A DNA stretch of 42,683 bases from Branchiostoma floridae (lineage: Eukaryota; Chordata; Leptocardii; Amphioxiformes; Branchiostomatidae): contig NC_049992.1 in assembly GCF_000003815.2 (NCBI RefSeq), positions 10,109,407 to 10,152,089 on the forward strand, in the 5' to 3' direction. The notes under the pieces were generated by a model that worked only from the letters and a program-made list of their open reading frames with translations, made no database searches and had not been told where the DNA came from. The translations under genes and the position numbers were made by a program. Below, in pieces: positions 10,996 to 23,895 of the stretch. The first letter of the stretch is position 1; each line of letters opens with the position of its first letter.

Positions 10996-13900
10996 ACGCA
11001 TATACATGTATGCCTGTGTGTTGCTTTGCCATAAAATTAGTTATTGTACATGGCTGAAGTTCGGACATTGCACGTAAGAACACTTCTAATCCTCCAGACT
11101 GTTTCAGTCAAACCTTTCTGTGAAAGACTCCAACTTGAACATAGCACAATAGACATACATTGTTAACCCCTAACATACATACAACAAAATTTTTTGATCT
11201 GGCATAAGTCCAATAAAAGCAAGTGTTGACTAAGTTGCCCATGTGTGGTTTCCAGACAATTTGGTCTCTTGAAAGACTGCAGCCAGCCAAGGTTTGTAGC
11301 AAAATGCAGCATGGGAGAGTTCTTTTCAAACAGTATGCCACCAAACAAACATCCTGCTTTCCTCATGATGTCACAAAACATCACACCAGCCATGTTTCAC
11401 AACACTGATGCTATGACAGTAACAAACCAGTGTTGTTGACCTGCTAGACTCTATGTAGTGTCATACTCATAGTCTGACATGTTTGAGAAAAGATTCACTG
11501 CCTGGAAGCAGAAATTAATCCCAGAACAGAATAGATATAGAAAGAATGAGGCCAACATGAGCTAGTGGAATGTGGCATCAAATCATGCTGACTTTCCTCC
11601 CAAAGCGAGCAGGAACTCACAACAAAGCCAGCCGCGATATCCTTACACCAGCGACATTGTACACGTGTGGCTTGCTTGTTTATGAAGGAAGGTGATGCCA
11701 CCGACAGGAGCAAATACTAACAATATGTCCAACAAGTAAATAAAAGAAATCTGACCAAGAAACTTTGTATAGGCTGGGCATTTTATTACGTCTGTGATAC
11801 CTGTAAACAGACATAGACAGGGCGCCTGAAAGGGAAAATGTACACCTGGTTTTGAGACTAAAGGCAGAAAATGCTACAGTAATCGTGGTTGTTTTCTCCA
11901 TTATGTAACAATGGCCAGACGTCCAGCTTTTATTAAGGCCTCCACACAGGGCAAACCTCCTCAGAAAACATGATATTGTGCCTTTTGTGCACCCACGGTG
12001 CCCCACCTAGAGTATTCCACATTGTACACATCCTGTTGGGAAAGGTGGAGGAACTGAAAAGAAATTTCAACCATTGATACAAACTTACTGCCACATCGGT
12101 GCTTGAAATAGCAAGTAATTTTATTTTTCCTGTTAGGGAGTACTATTGGTATATGGTGGTCTGCACATGATAGTCAATCAGTCCCTATGCTTGCTATCTA
12201 ATTATACACAATTTACACAAGCAATTAAAAGTACATATATCTACCAATAATTTTTATGTTCACAACAGAACCAAATGCTATCAGCATGATCTCAACCAAC
12301 ATGTAAGAGGTACGAATCACCATTATTTGACTTTAAGATCATACTATCCCAGCCAACAAAGTTGTCAAAATTCTTCAAGACAGATATTCATTAGGCTCAT
12401 GACAGACATTTGCGGTGATATTCTATAATTTATGACCATCATTTGTGCTGGAACAATGCATGACCTATACTTTGCATCAGAAGAACCACTTCTCTTTCTG
12501 ACAACAATGACAGGTGTGCACCTGCGAGTGACAGGCCCTGATGATAGCTTCAGGGTAGGAAAAGTGACATAATGAGATAAATCATTGCCTTTGTGATGCC
12601 AGAAACCTTATTACACAGAAACAAACAAACGTTAGAAAGCAAAAAAGCCAGAGTCCTAGATCTAGTTTCGAAAACCTACCTCCTAAAGCATCATACTCAT
12701 TTCATAGTACAAAAAGGGCAATGTTGGTATCCCAAGAATTCTATATTACAGTTTGGTAAGAAAAAATGAGGATTCTAATAAGAAATACCAAGTTACAAAG
12801 GGTTTAACTTTTGAACTATGACAATTCAACCTAGGACACTGCCTGTCAATGTGACCAATGACATATAATACACTGGCATCATTCCAAAATGTTTCCAAGC
12901 ATACTTTCCAGATGTGCACGGAATCTATCAATTGAGTGGGACAAAAAGTCTTTACGGCAAACATAAGAGAATAGCTGGTCACAGCTGCCCCCCCTACACT
13001 AGTGTTGGGAAAATTAACCTTGGAGAATAGTAGCCAAATCATATTATAATGGCTGGAAGATTAAAGATACTGATTAGTACAAACGACTCTAATCAACTAT
13101 CAGTCATGTATGCATGTATCACAAACAGAATCCCTCTTCAAAAGCATCTCTACCATGTACAGGTTGAACCCATTCGAAACGAATCTTTGTTACACACCTT
13201 AATCAGCATGAAGATAAATTTTGTAAAATAATACTATAATGTCAACTAATGCCCTAACTTAAATAGTCAACACACCCTGCCCCCCCTGCAGTTAGTGACA
13301 TAAGTACCTCTCAACTTGACAGTGAAGTGTATGAGCCATTTTCTTCTGAAACAATCTGTCAGTCCTTCAACATTAATCATCACTTGAGTACAAATACTTC
13401 AGCAACGTAACCTATTGTGTGCTAGTAATTTATTCATTCTGCATGAAAGCAACATTTTGAAGCTCCTATTGTGTTGCTACCATAGAGGAACGTAGGAGAC
13501 ACAGAACAATTCAAACAATACATGAACACTATGATGCTTTCTGTTATGTACTCTATGCCAGTGTGTTTACCGAGTGTATAAAATGATGGCGGCCATTAGC
13601 TTTTTGAAATGTAAATGAGAACAGGCCGTATCAAAGAGCATCCAAAATTGCAGCTTCATTATTCTGATGGACTAGATCACAGGAACAGTATGATGTGCTC
13701 TATCGACTGGAGGGTTGTTTTCACTTCAAACAAAGGTAAAGTAAATAGGATGGTGATTATCAAGTCCTCACCAACAGCTCAATGGTAATATACTAAACAG
13801 TATAAGGAACCAAGGCACTGAGAACATTTCTTGACATGTTAAATTTCCTTTTACAATATTTTTTCTATCTTACAAGAGAACAAAGCTTGTCCCTTGAAGA

Positions 13901-14253
13901 CATATCAATGTACTACAAACAGCTGTTCTTCTTGAGATAGACAGACTTTCTTGAAATGTACAACATTTGTCAAAAACTATTTATTGCCTACTTTAAGCCT
14001 TTTTGTTGCAGTTGTTACATTCAAGTAGATCTTCTACTAAGAGCACTAAAAGGTCCAAACCATAGGAATGTGTATTTTTACTATCTAAAAAATTTTTTTC
14101 TCAAAAGACAATGCAATGTTGGTCAGAAATACTGTACACAGGCATACAGATATACTTATGGTAAAAATCACACACACATAGGATTAGCATATACACACAC
14201 AAATGATCAAACATACAACAAAGGATGTATGACACAGAAAATAGAAATCTAAC
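10437..14253. other. Presumed intron of gene A
   Basis: It contains the GT microsatellite at 10920-10992 and otherwise unique AT-rich DNA. A minus-strand frame at 11680-12006 (108 codons) is open but its splice context is weak, so it is not called. Confidence 0.45.
10920..10992. repeat. GT/TG dinucleotide microsatellite
   Basis: A run of TG repeats with a few interruptions (CATGTGCTTG and TGTC near the start). The longest pure stretch covers about 10955-10989. It explains the valine/cysteine-rich and threonine/histidine-rich frames on the two strands. Confidence 0.97.
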
Positions 14254-14367
14254 CTTCTTCTACCAGTACGCTTTGTCGTGAAAAGGCCCGTGTAAACGCA
14301 TCGCACTTCTTGACGGGTGGGATTCCGTGTTTTGCAGGAGACCCATCCTCCTGTCCCACCTTCTGAT
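14254..14367 (-). CDS. Candidate exon of gene A (114 nt, phase 1-1)
   Basis: The minus-strand donor GAAGAAG|GTTAGA closes a GC-rich block whose frame reads QKVGQEDGSPAKHGIPPVKK and ends AFSRQSVLVEE. The exit phase is 1, which joins in frame to the exon at 10436. The proposed acceptor (TTTGGTTTCAAATGGAAG|AT) also gives phase 1 and so accepts the first exon at 30127, but it is only moderate in strength. The same frame is open further upstream through an ATG (MKIWFQMED) to a stop before another possible acceptor (GTGTGTGACTAG). An alternative first exon is therefore possible. No domain is recognised; the composition suggests a soluble, partly disordered segment. Confidence 0.45.
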
Positions 14368-16552
14368 CTTCCATTTGAAACCAAATCTTCATGTAACTGG
14401 CCGTCCCATTCAGTCTACACCCCGGCAGCTAGTCACACACCGACATGGGGTCAACACAGAGAAGCCAGCACAGCCCCGGCCAAACAATTTGTGTCACGTA
14501 CAAAAGCGTCCTCCTGTACACATGGCCAAATGTCTCCGGTGGTAAAAGACAGGACACCGTAACAAAGGCTGTCAGTAGGAGTGCCCCTTACTCCACCCTG
14601 GCTTCAACCGAGCTGGCACACAACTACATAATGACATTACCGGTCAGTGGGTGAAGTCACAGAGGACCTGGCATTAAAAAAGATTATATATATACGTGCA
14701 GCAGGACTGACAGATGGCAAATACTGGTCATGAATGGATGGATTAGGCCCCAGGGTGGCCTGTACATGTCTATTATTAGTGCCTGAATGGGACTGCAGCA
14801 TTCGAGAACGCCTGGCAGTGAGGTGACAATAGAGAGGGTTCTCATGAGCATACAATCGAGAACGTATCATTGGGAAGACCATTTTCTTTAAAAAGTTGGG
14901 GATAAATCCTCATTAACTGGTCACGCTCCTCTTCAACACTTAATGACTCCAAGCACACATGAACTATGGGACCCAAACAAATATTGTCCGTCCTGTTAAT
15001 GATTACTCAAACGGTGAAAACTTTCTGCATGATAAGTTATGTAACTTATCTGACTTATACACAGCAAACAAAGGGAAGCGGTTACCATCAAAGGTATTGC
15101 GGGCAATACATGCTTCTCAGGACAGGGAGTTGCCCACACATCAGCAAAAAATAATGGCCACCGAGCCAAAAAAATCAATAGCTATTCGTGAAACGGTACA
15201 CTGCAATACTGGGCTGATTTTAACTGGCCCGCCCTGTCAAGGGATAATAAATGGAAAAGTCCACAATGGACTATCCCCTCCAGACATGTTAGAGAAGGGG
15301 AGATTAGGACAAGCCTACTGATCCAAGCCTTTCCCCAGGTTACCTTCCAGTCACTGCCTCAGATAATTCAAGGTGTGGACTCACATTAACATAACTACCT
15401 AAGCTGGGATAATGAGTTTTTCATCCCAGATAGACACAGATTATTCCCAGGAGAGGGGACATCCCATATCCCATATCAGGTGCCATACTTTCTACATGAC
15501 CAAATGTATATCTGCAACATGTCAACTTTTAATCATTTGTCTCAAACAGTCATGGTGGGAGTATTCAGTTTCATACATGCACTACATGGCAGAGAACTGC
15601 TTTGAATTTTCCTAACCTTCAGTAACGATATTGCATTCGCTTTATGTTCATTACCAGAATAATTACTACATGTGTATCGTTAGAGAAAATTAGATAAAGA
15701 GAAAGAGAACTAATGTCAGTACAACCATTACTAAACAAAGCAGAACCAAATTTTCAAATTCTCAAATTTATATTTCATGGTGATGATGATCTTTTAAGGA
15801 AGTTATGCATAGCAATAATTGTCCTTGCTTTCAAAGTTTTATCAACCACAGACCTTCACAAACGTATCAACCACAGACATTAGTGACAAAGGTACTCATA
15901 GATAAAGATTGATCTCTGGTAACCCACAAAAAGAGCCACTATGAAGATAGCAAGTCAGCTAATGAGCTATACAAAAAGTTAAGACAAAAAAAGAGCAGTG
16001 TTACATCCACATAAAACAGTGAATCCTACAGACTGTGATGATAAAAACAGACAAGGGAAGCAGAAGTCACACAGCTCCAGGGTCCTTCTTGCAGTGTTAT
16101 CAGAAGCTTAAGGTACCTAATTAAGGTGCAGTAAAGGAATATTAAAAATAAAATATGACATTCCATTAGCACATTAATATGTAATTTTAATACAAATACA
16201 GATAAACTTAATTCAACATAGCTAATGGACTCCATTCCCTTGGCAGTTATAGTTGTAAGATACCAATCAATATTGTTCACTCAACTATTAAGGCATTGCA
16301 TCTATTTCATAGGACGAGGTCTCCTGGCATGGTAACAATGTGACTTAGTCAATGTTTCAGCTTGTACGATCTGTGGCTGAAGTCTAACAATGATTACCAT
16401 TCACCAACAGTGGCAGTATACAAGTTCAAGTCAAGATACATGTAACAATACAATGCAGTTATATATGGGAATAGTAGTACTAGTAGAAGTAGGTAGGCAT
16501 CCTTCCATCTTAGCAGATGAGGATCCGCTCTGTATGAATGTACAGTGGAAAA

Positions 16553-16556
16553 TACA

Positions 16557-16585
<29 letters not shown>
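16553..16585. repeat. (CATA)n microsatellite
   Basis: About eight uninterrupted CATA units. Confidence 0.97.
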
Positions 16586-16589
<4 letters not shown>

Positions 16590-16744
16590 GACATATATTT
16601 TATCTGGATGGCCCTGTCAGCCAAAGCCGCTCTTCCCAGAGGTCCAGTATAAAATCTATAACTCTATACAATTTGAAATTCACAAGAGCTTTAATGGCAC
16701 AGGTATGCCTGATGTGTCCACAAATTAGGTGAAGCCAACCCTCT

Positions 16745-16892
16745 CTACAATCCTATCTGCTCTTTGTTCTGGTCAGAAGTGTCTGAGAATCGGCTTAGAC
16801 TGTTTGTGGTGAGACGATTGTGATGTTGTTGTTGGGTTTTGTGGAGTCCACAGTAAGCAGGACACTTTGATCTGTGTTTGTTGTACCAAGCA
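16745..16892 (-). CDS. Ambiguous candidate exon on minus strand
   Basis: A good acceptor (CCGCCATTCCGTTGTCTTGTAG) opens two protein-like frames. In phase 1 the frame reads LGTTNTDQSVLLTVDSTKPN, then NNITIVSPQTV, and stops at 16795. It is rich in T, V, N, S and Q, like transcription-factor activation regions, and phase 1 would fit the first exon of gene A. In phase 2 the frame stays open to a stop at 16745 and is rich in H, N and Q. No convincing donor exists, so this would be a terminal or alternative exon. It is reported as a lead only. Confidence 0.22.
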
Positions 16893-17113
16893 CTACAAGA
16901 CAACGGAATGGCGGGAATGAAGTACTTCAGGAATCTTTCACAGGACAGGTGGAGGAATTCCTCACGGGCCAACAACTACCAATGTTGCATTAGAGCTTCG
17001 GAAAAGAGCCTTAAGCTTTATCATATCCTCAGTCTATATATTCTAATATAATGTGATCAATTGTCTTCAGCTATACTTGTTACTTGCAGGTAGTCAGGAA
17101 GTAATGCTGATTC

Positions 17114-17444
17114 CAGGGTGCTAGCTGGTGCATTTTAGCGTAGTGGGCCACTACGCTAAAATAAGGGCCACTGCGCTAATTTTTAAATAGTGTAGTGGTG
17201 CTTTGCTATCATTTGCTTGTTCAACAATGTCTAATCAATGTCTGAACAAGAAAAAATTATGATATGCCATTCAAAACTGACCAAAAAATTCTTCAAATTA
17301 CATGTGATGCTAACAGAGTGCCAACTTTTAACTCTACATTTTCAAAATCTCACCATGGAAGGGCTAAGAACCCCTCTCCTAATTGGTCGCTTCGCTACCA
17401 TGCCATTCCCACTACAATAAAATGAAATCCTGGCTAGAACCCTG
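17114..17444. mobile_element. hAT-like non-autonomous element, 331 bp
   Basis: The left end reads CAGGGTGCTAGCTGG; the right end on the other strand reads CAGGGTTCTAGCCAGG. Ends of the CAGGGTTCTAGC type are common in hAT-family elements of invertebrates. The interior has a 15-bp perfect hairpin (17132-17146 with 17148-17162). I could not establish an 8-bp target duplication: GATTC occurs on both sides but at different offsets. There is no transposase frame. Confidence 0.65.
17132..17162. repeat. 15-bp perfect inverted repeat inside the element
   Basis: ATTTTAGCGTAGTGG and CCACTACGCTAAAAT pair exactly around a single G. A related half-site (GCCACTGCGCTAAT) follows at once, as expected for sub-terminal motifs of a DNA transposon. 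Confidence 0.85.
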
Positions 17445-17487
17445 GATTCTAGGGCAACAATTAGTCGCCATGTTGATACATTCTTTA

Positions 17488-17767
17488 CAGGATTGGACAA
17501 GTCCACTAGGCCTATTGTCCTACCCCACTTGCGCGATGGGCAACTTAAGATTTTTTTCCATTGAGTGAGATTTTGATATACTTTTCACAGTCATGGCAAC
17601 AAGCTTTGATCAACACAGAAAAATAGAGCCAATAACAAGAATTCCATCGATGGAAGTGGAAATACAGAGAAAAGTGCCATTTCAATTTCGGGTTGGTCTG
17701 GGTAAATAAATTTCTTATGTACTTGCCCGATAGAACAAGTCAGTTTTAGAAAACTTGTCCAACCCTG
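17488..17767. mobile_element. Second hAT-like element, 280 bp
   Basis: The ends are CAGGATTGGACAAGT (left) and, on the other strand, CAGGGTTGGACAAGT (right), with one mismatch in 15. Further in, GGACAAGT-like motifs recur in both orientations. It starts only 43 bp after the neighbouring element ends. The flanks do not give a clear 8-bp duplication. It has no coding capacity. Confidence 0.65.
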
Positions 17768-20700
17768 ATTTAACTGTCACAACTACTAAGTATTTCTGAA
17801 TCATCGGAAAAGGTACAAGAATGCGACACTGTGGATTCCAGTCATCCTTTTTAAGACATCGCCTTTAGGTATCAAGTTTCAAGGTGTGAGCACAATTGTT
17901 CCTCTCGATAGCTAAGGCATCTTGTCACAAACAAGGAATGAAGGGAATGAGACAGACAAACAGAAGACATTCTGTGCACACTTCTACTGACAAATCTAAC
18001 ACAATATAGCTTTCTACCTTTCCTCTTTGGTCAACACAGACAAGGCCCTGAGGTATGCGCCTCTTTCAATGGCACACTGTAATGGCATTTACCAGTGAAA
18101 AAGAAGCATGAAATATATGGCACACTCCATACCAATCACAGTGAAAGACAGGACTAGTGGTGAAAATTTACAGTGCTGACAAATCCATTGTTTAGTATGA
18201 CGTAAAAAGAGGCTGACCTGCTTTGAAATAACAGTACATAACACAAGAGATGACAACTTAAGCTTTTGTAATCAAAAAACAAAAATTTCTGTAAGATCCT
18301 ATTTAGAACATCTCTATTTTCGTACATGTAAAAATTTTCTTCATCTAAGTCCTTGAATCCTTTTCAGTCACATGCCAAATATATCAGACTTATGCAAATA
18401 TCAATACACATAGTTATCGACCTGAGGTCAGGACCAGGCTAGTACATATTTCACTCCATAAAGCCCTGTGTAACATCGCTTTTTTTCTATTTTCTAAATT
18501 CCACCATTGATTGGCAATATAATGTCACAAGAAGCTAAGGAAGAAATAAATTAACATTTATAGCATTCATAGCTTAGGAGACAACAATACCACTGGGATG
18601 AAAAAGCTTTCATTGTTCCAACTTTTATTGGACATCTACAAATAAGTGTCTTCATCAATCTTTTACATGTGCACTTTTGAACTTTTAAAGGTCAGTGAAC
18701 AAGTATCTGAAAAATGTCAGCTCAGTAACCCGCTAGATCTCTATCTGACTGAACTCATTATCTGAATCAGTTACAAACAAGGTGATAATCCTCCCTTTCC
18801 AACATTGACACTTTGATTAATGCCCAAATCCAAAACAAATATCAACTGACAAACTTTGATTAGTAGAACCTGGTAACCATACCGCAGAGAGCTCCTTGGT
18901 ATCACTATGGCGCCCAGAATTTTTAGGGTGTTAGTTTCAATGACTTTGCTCTATGGAATGGAAGTAATTAGGAAGATGGTAAAGTGTGCTGCCAGAAAAA
19001 GGCCCATCCTCCTGCTTACTAGGAGTGGGCCAATAAGACATGTCTTAGATGGCCAATGGAAAACAGTATACAGACTATGATTAGTATGAATTCTATATGT
19101 CGGTTCTGTACAACAAATAAGGCAAATGAGAAATTGCTCTTGTCTGGGGTCTTTATCCACAAAATATGTTATTTCTAAACTGCAAAACAATACTATATAC
19201 AGCATAGTCAAGTGTAAACCAACATTTCTGAAGGACTCCTTTTGCATCAACTCACAATCAAGACAAATTAAAGATTCCGGATAGGACTCATACTAAGAGA
19301 ACAGTAGCGAAACGGAGAGAACCCACTTTGTGCCATGATTCCTTTTCATACCAACATGCAACAATAATATCATAGGCTACGGCTGTTTGAGATAAACACT
19401 TCACACCTGTACAGGTAATAAGTGAAGAGGGTAGAGTTGACTTATCCTAAGCCTTACTTGACATCCATTGGTATATGATAGATAATGATTAACAGCCTGG
19501 CTTGACTTTTCAATCTGTGAGCAGTTGCAACATCTTGCTCAAGTTACTTGCCTTTTGAACAGCAAAATAACAAGAGTTTTTCTATGAAATGTAACCTTAT
19601 ATACAACAAAACATACTTTTAGAAGAAATATCAAACTCAGAAGAAAGATGCTTAGTACCAAGATGAGACATTCCCTGAATCCTGCAGCTAGTGTATCTAG
19701 TCATTAAAAAAGTAATACACATGTATAGACTATCTTTTAGGAGAAAGATTTGTGAACAGTCTGAGCTTCTTGCATCTCTAAAGATAGCTGAACAAGACAC
19801 TGTCTAGGATGGAAAATATGGACACACACACACACAGTAACACACAAGTCATATATAGAAGTATACTTCTACACACACAGCTACAGGTATATTGTAAAGG
19901 TGGTTACCTTGTTCCATTGCGCTGTTCATCCTTGGTCAGACAAACCAGGAAACAAAAACGATGTCTGTCATGAACAACAGATTGTGTCCTCTGACAATTC
20001 ATAAACCTCAGCAGCAGTAAAAGCACTCCTCTGATTGGCCACACTCACGTGCACTATTCAGTTACCTGTTGGAGTGAATGTAACACATTTACTCATCCAT
20101 TCAGCAACACCTACTTACCATTGGTTATATAAAAAGAAAAGGTCTGATTTAGCATCAGCAAACAATACACTGTTCCTAGCACACTGTGACAATGTCAATA
20201 GATGCTGTGACCGATACTGGTAAAATGAAGTATACAACAGAAGCACATGTAGTAGTATAGTATTGAAACCAAATGATATCTTCTGCTTAACATATAAAAT
20301 ATGTACAACAAATATACTACTCTTTGGACTGCAACAAAATGAAGCCTATAAATTGGGAAAAGTATATCTCCATGAAAAAAAAATTAAAATCATTATTGCT
20401 GCTATTCAGCATGACACAGGAAGTAAGGAAGTGAATGTGTTTCAATTTCTATGTTATGGTATGTTTTTTCTAGGCATTCAAAGTCACAAACAGGAAGGAA
20501 CCCTTTTACAGGTGAGTTAACTTTCACAATAGAAAGGCACAGATTAAAGCAGATCTGCCATTTATGTGTGAAATTACTGAGATATGATAAGATAAAAATT
20601 ACTAAAATCAATGTTGTTACATCTAGATAGATTCATTGTAAATTCTGAAATTTAAGTCTCCAAAAACATTTGTTTCATCTATAATACAGTACTTAGAATA

Positions 20701-22411
20701 TCACAAAAATGATGAAAGTGTGAGAAAACAAAGGAACAGTTCCTTCTACTGGCATTGAACTTCTTTAGACATGTACAAATATAAACATAATTGTATGCTG
20801 TGCTTTTCACGAATGAGTTTATTGTTACACATGTGAAAAATGGTAATTAGCCCGGAAATTAAATTGGTGTTTAGTTTTGATACTCCAACTGTTATTGGCT
20901 GTTATCCATGGAGACAATATAAACTTATCATGTACTAACAAGCATTTAGGCTACCTAAATGTATTATATCGAGATATTCATCTACAGGAAAAAATAATTG
21001 CTACTTCAGTTCCATTTGCTATGGTATTTCAAGAGGCTACAAGTAGATTATGTGACTCCTGAAAGAACAAAGGTCTTCAAGGTTATTGGAAGAGAAGGCT
21101 ATCTTTCTCATCTGACAAACTTCTCGCAGCCCCCATAGAACTGGCAGGATAAACATTTGAGTCTGACAAAAAAGGTAGCTAAGTGGGGAGAGCTGCCTTT
21201 CACAAAGCTGATGTTTAATATAGACTTAGGAGGCAGAACGGGAACAAACAGCTTTATCTATCACTCATGATTTAGTAGCCAAAACTAGTTAGCCATGTGA
21301 TTGGGAAAAACAGGCCGTGACAAATTGACAGTAAACTAAGGACACTATAATCTTTGTTCACTGGAGCAGTGTGATAAAGGGACAATGTCGCTTTACAACA
21401 GTGGTAAACATGTTATCAGTTCAAAGCCATTTGGCACGTTGGGACAAAAGTAAGCGACATTTACCTCCATGTGATTTATACCATGTAAGTAGGTGCAACA
21501 GCCCTGTTCCACCTTTACACCTTCGGAAGAAAACCTTGGTACTGACCTTGTGACATCAATGACATTATGTAACGAATACCCCAGTCCCACATATACTCTA
21601 CAACATAACATCATCAAGCAATCCAAATGAACCACCTGTTGCTGTCATTACCAAACTTGAAAGATAAACGGTAACAACACAAAAACGTACCGACAATCTA
21701 GAGACAGTCATGTCACTAATGCCGCAAGCAGAACACATCACACTTCCACATGCTGCCATCTTACTTTACAACACAGAGTACGCAAGTTGTCAGGCCTCGT
21801 GTTTGCGAAACAAAAGGTAGCATCCTGTCGCTACAAAAACGCGGGATCAGTTTCCGCCAGCGAACACCCCTCCAGGTGTATAGGTTCCGCCTTTTAGACC
21901 CCGTGACAATGAGGGCCCGTAACCTAATATAACAAAGAGGCTCTTCTACAGCTCTTCATGCCCTGATAAATACATAGCCAAGAGCAAATATCTGTTATGG
22001 AATACATATACCGATTATGATAACCATATTGAGATTTCAAGGAATGTACACACTTGTTTTGTTCCTAATAAGGGCTGGGACGCTAGATCAGTCAATGGGT
22101 CTGTCAGCGCAATGAAACAAAAAAATGAGCCAAACAAGACAAGCATTCTGTCTGGGGGTAGATTGATTGATGAAAGATGGTTATTGTTCAATGTTTGCCA
22201 AATTTCAACAATGGCTTCAGTTTTTGGTTGTTTTTTCTTTCCTCCAACAATAGCCCCTCTCACTTCTATCAGAAAACAAACTTGTCTTTGTGTCTGGTAC
22301 CAATGATACTGACTAAAAGTTATAATATGAGGAAAATTTTAAAGAAAATTTAGGCCACTACAATGCATTATCGATTGTGTGTAAGAGGTTGAAGATTTGA
22401 CAGGTAAAATT
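17768..22411. other. Presumed gene A intron 1, unique AT-rich DNA
   Basis: No supported exon. A minus-strand 57-nt frame near 19911-19967 (donor GGAACAAG|GTAACC) reads well, but its phases do not fit between the first exon and the next. A CA run with a 16-nt palindrome (TAGAAGTATACTTCTA) lies near 19820-19872. Nothing else stands out. Confidence 0.4.
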
Positions 22412-22702
22412 GTTAAAAGTTAAAGTTTAAGTCCTTCCCTCACCAAATGGTCATAGGACAGCACCCATCTCTGTTGCTGTAGCCCTGGGCCACACAACTC
22501 TGTGCAATCAATACAGCAGTGGGCTAGGCCACAGGTAGTGGTGTGTGCTCAACTTTGAATTCATACTCTTTCCCAAAAGCAGAGACAGCAGTAAGTACCA
22601 TTTTTAAAGTCTTTGGTATGATTCAGCCAGGGATCAAACTCACGACCTACCGAATGCAAGGCGAACACTCTACCCATGCACTTGACCATTGCACCATCAG
22701 CT
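22412..22702 (-). mobile_element. tRNA-derived SINE
   Basis: Read on the minus strand, the element begins with a tRNA-like head: an A-box-like TGGGTAGAGTG (about 22666-22677) and a B-box-like GGTCGTGAGTTTGATCCC (22630-22647), with GCCTTGCATTC where an anticodon loop would be. A roughly 200-bp unrelated body follows and ends in a TTTAA-rich tail (22412-22430). This is the layout of a tRNA-derived SINE transcribed by RNA polymerase III. The head looks closest to tRNA-Ala(TGC), but I am not certain. Target duplications were not established. Confidence 0.7.
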
Positions 22703-23723
22703 AAAACTCCATCACCATCAAGGAAACTATTTGCCTACACATTTATCACGTTATATAACAGCAATTCAGAGTAGGAGCAACAAAACAATTCATCATACTT
22801 ATACAACATAGCAAGGTTAAGTGTGTGAAGTCTTGGGGTCATTTTAGAATAGACACATACATTTAATCATACATGTATGTACATGTTGTATCACATCTTC
22901 ATATGCCGTACCTCTTAGTTTAAGGATAAACACTTTATCACATGCACTAGTTAGAAACAGTAAAGGGAAGCTAATGTCCCATTCCGTAAATACTTCCTAG
23001 CCAGCATTATCAGTGTTTCAAACATTCCTGGTGCGCCCAGCTAAGGCGAGTGGCATGGACATGGTATGCTGTTTGCATGCCAGCGACACAGGGAAACAGA
23101 ATTGCTGAAATTCTTTAGCAGGTACGTAAATGCGCTGCCTACAATATCAGGAGGGTAGAAACCAACTAAGAGTATTTACTTTGAGCAGGCTTTCTGGTTT
23201 AGACCAGTGGCTCTTGATCAACCATTTGTGTGAGAAGGAATTCCATAAATCAGTCCTCTCTCTGCAGATGTTGTAAATAGATGCAGCACACAATAAGCCA
23301 ATCACATATAGGACAACAAAGTATACTGCTTGGATGGAGAAATTAGTATAATCCAAATTTTATGTAACACTACTGATAAAAATATCATTGATATTAGCTG
23401 TCATAGTTAGATATATTGTGGTCATGAATCTTCTTTGCCTGACTTAAACTTAAAATCTGTGATTTGAAGGAAATCTGCTATAGTATAGAGCATGTAAGTG
23501 TTAGCAGTATGTATCTTCTTGATAAAATAGTTTCAGACCATTTGACTCAAGTAAGCAACTACCAGTGTATTGCAACAAACTCAAAGTTTTAACATTGAAT
23601 GGTAAAAAAGTTATGTAATATATTCAACCATTCTTTCTAATGAACCTAAAAGCATGTCAAAATTGTTCATTGATACATACGGGTCTAAACTTTCTTTTGA
23701 TGTTTCCACCTGTGTGGTGAGCT
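22703..23723. other. Presumed gene A intron 1
   Basis: A minus-strand frame at 23147-23356 contains a hydrophobic segment (VYFVVLYVIGLLCAASIYNI) but has no convincing acceptor, and no other feature supports it. Otherwise nothing is visible. Confidence 0.35.
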
Positions 23724-23734
23724 GAGGTGGGCAC

Positions 23735-23883
23735 TCTCTAAGCAGAGGTTGGTAGCGAAAATTGTGACCTTTTCCATATAATTATATGCCATATTTTTTT
23801 CGACCAGTTGGTGGGGAGCTTTGACGAAAAAAAGGCAAATAAGGAAAAGTCCATGATTTTCCCCACCAACCTCTGCTTGGAGA
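23735..23883. mobile_element. Fold-back MITE, copy 1, with target duplication
   Basis: The terminal inverted repeats are TCTCTAAGCAGAGGTTGG and CCAACCTCTGCTTGGAGA. The inverted homology continues inward through GAAAAT, CTTTTCC and TTTTTTTCG, so almost the whole element folds back on itself. An 11-bp direct repeat, GAGGTGGGCAC, flanks it at 23724-23734 and 23885-23895 and looks like a target duplication. There is no coding capacity. A shortened relative is at 31835-31905. Confidence 0.88.
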
Positions 23884-23895
23884 AGAGGTGGGCAC

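Larger units (their letters stand above)
14368..17113. other. Presumed gene A intron, 3' part
   Basis: GC content stays raised to about 14640, but no frame there has a donor and acceptor I trust. A (CATA)n run lies at 16553-16585. An ambiguous candidate exon (16745-16892) is listed separately. The rest is unremarkable. Confidence 0.4.

Noticed and set aside
10805-11083. Val/Cys-rich and Thr/His-rich ORFs
   Set aside because: They are translations of the GT microsatellite.
19911-19967. Minus-strand 57-nt exon-like block with GGTAACC donor
   Set aside because: The only open frame is phase 2 and cannot lie between the phase-1 exons of gene A.
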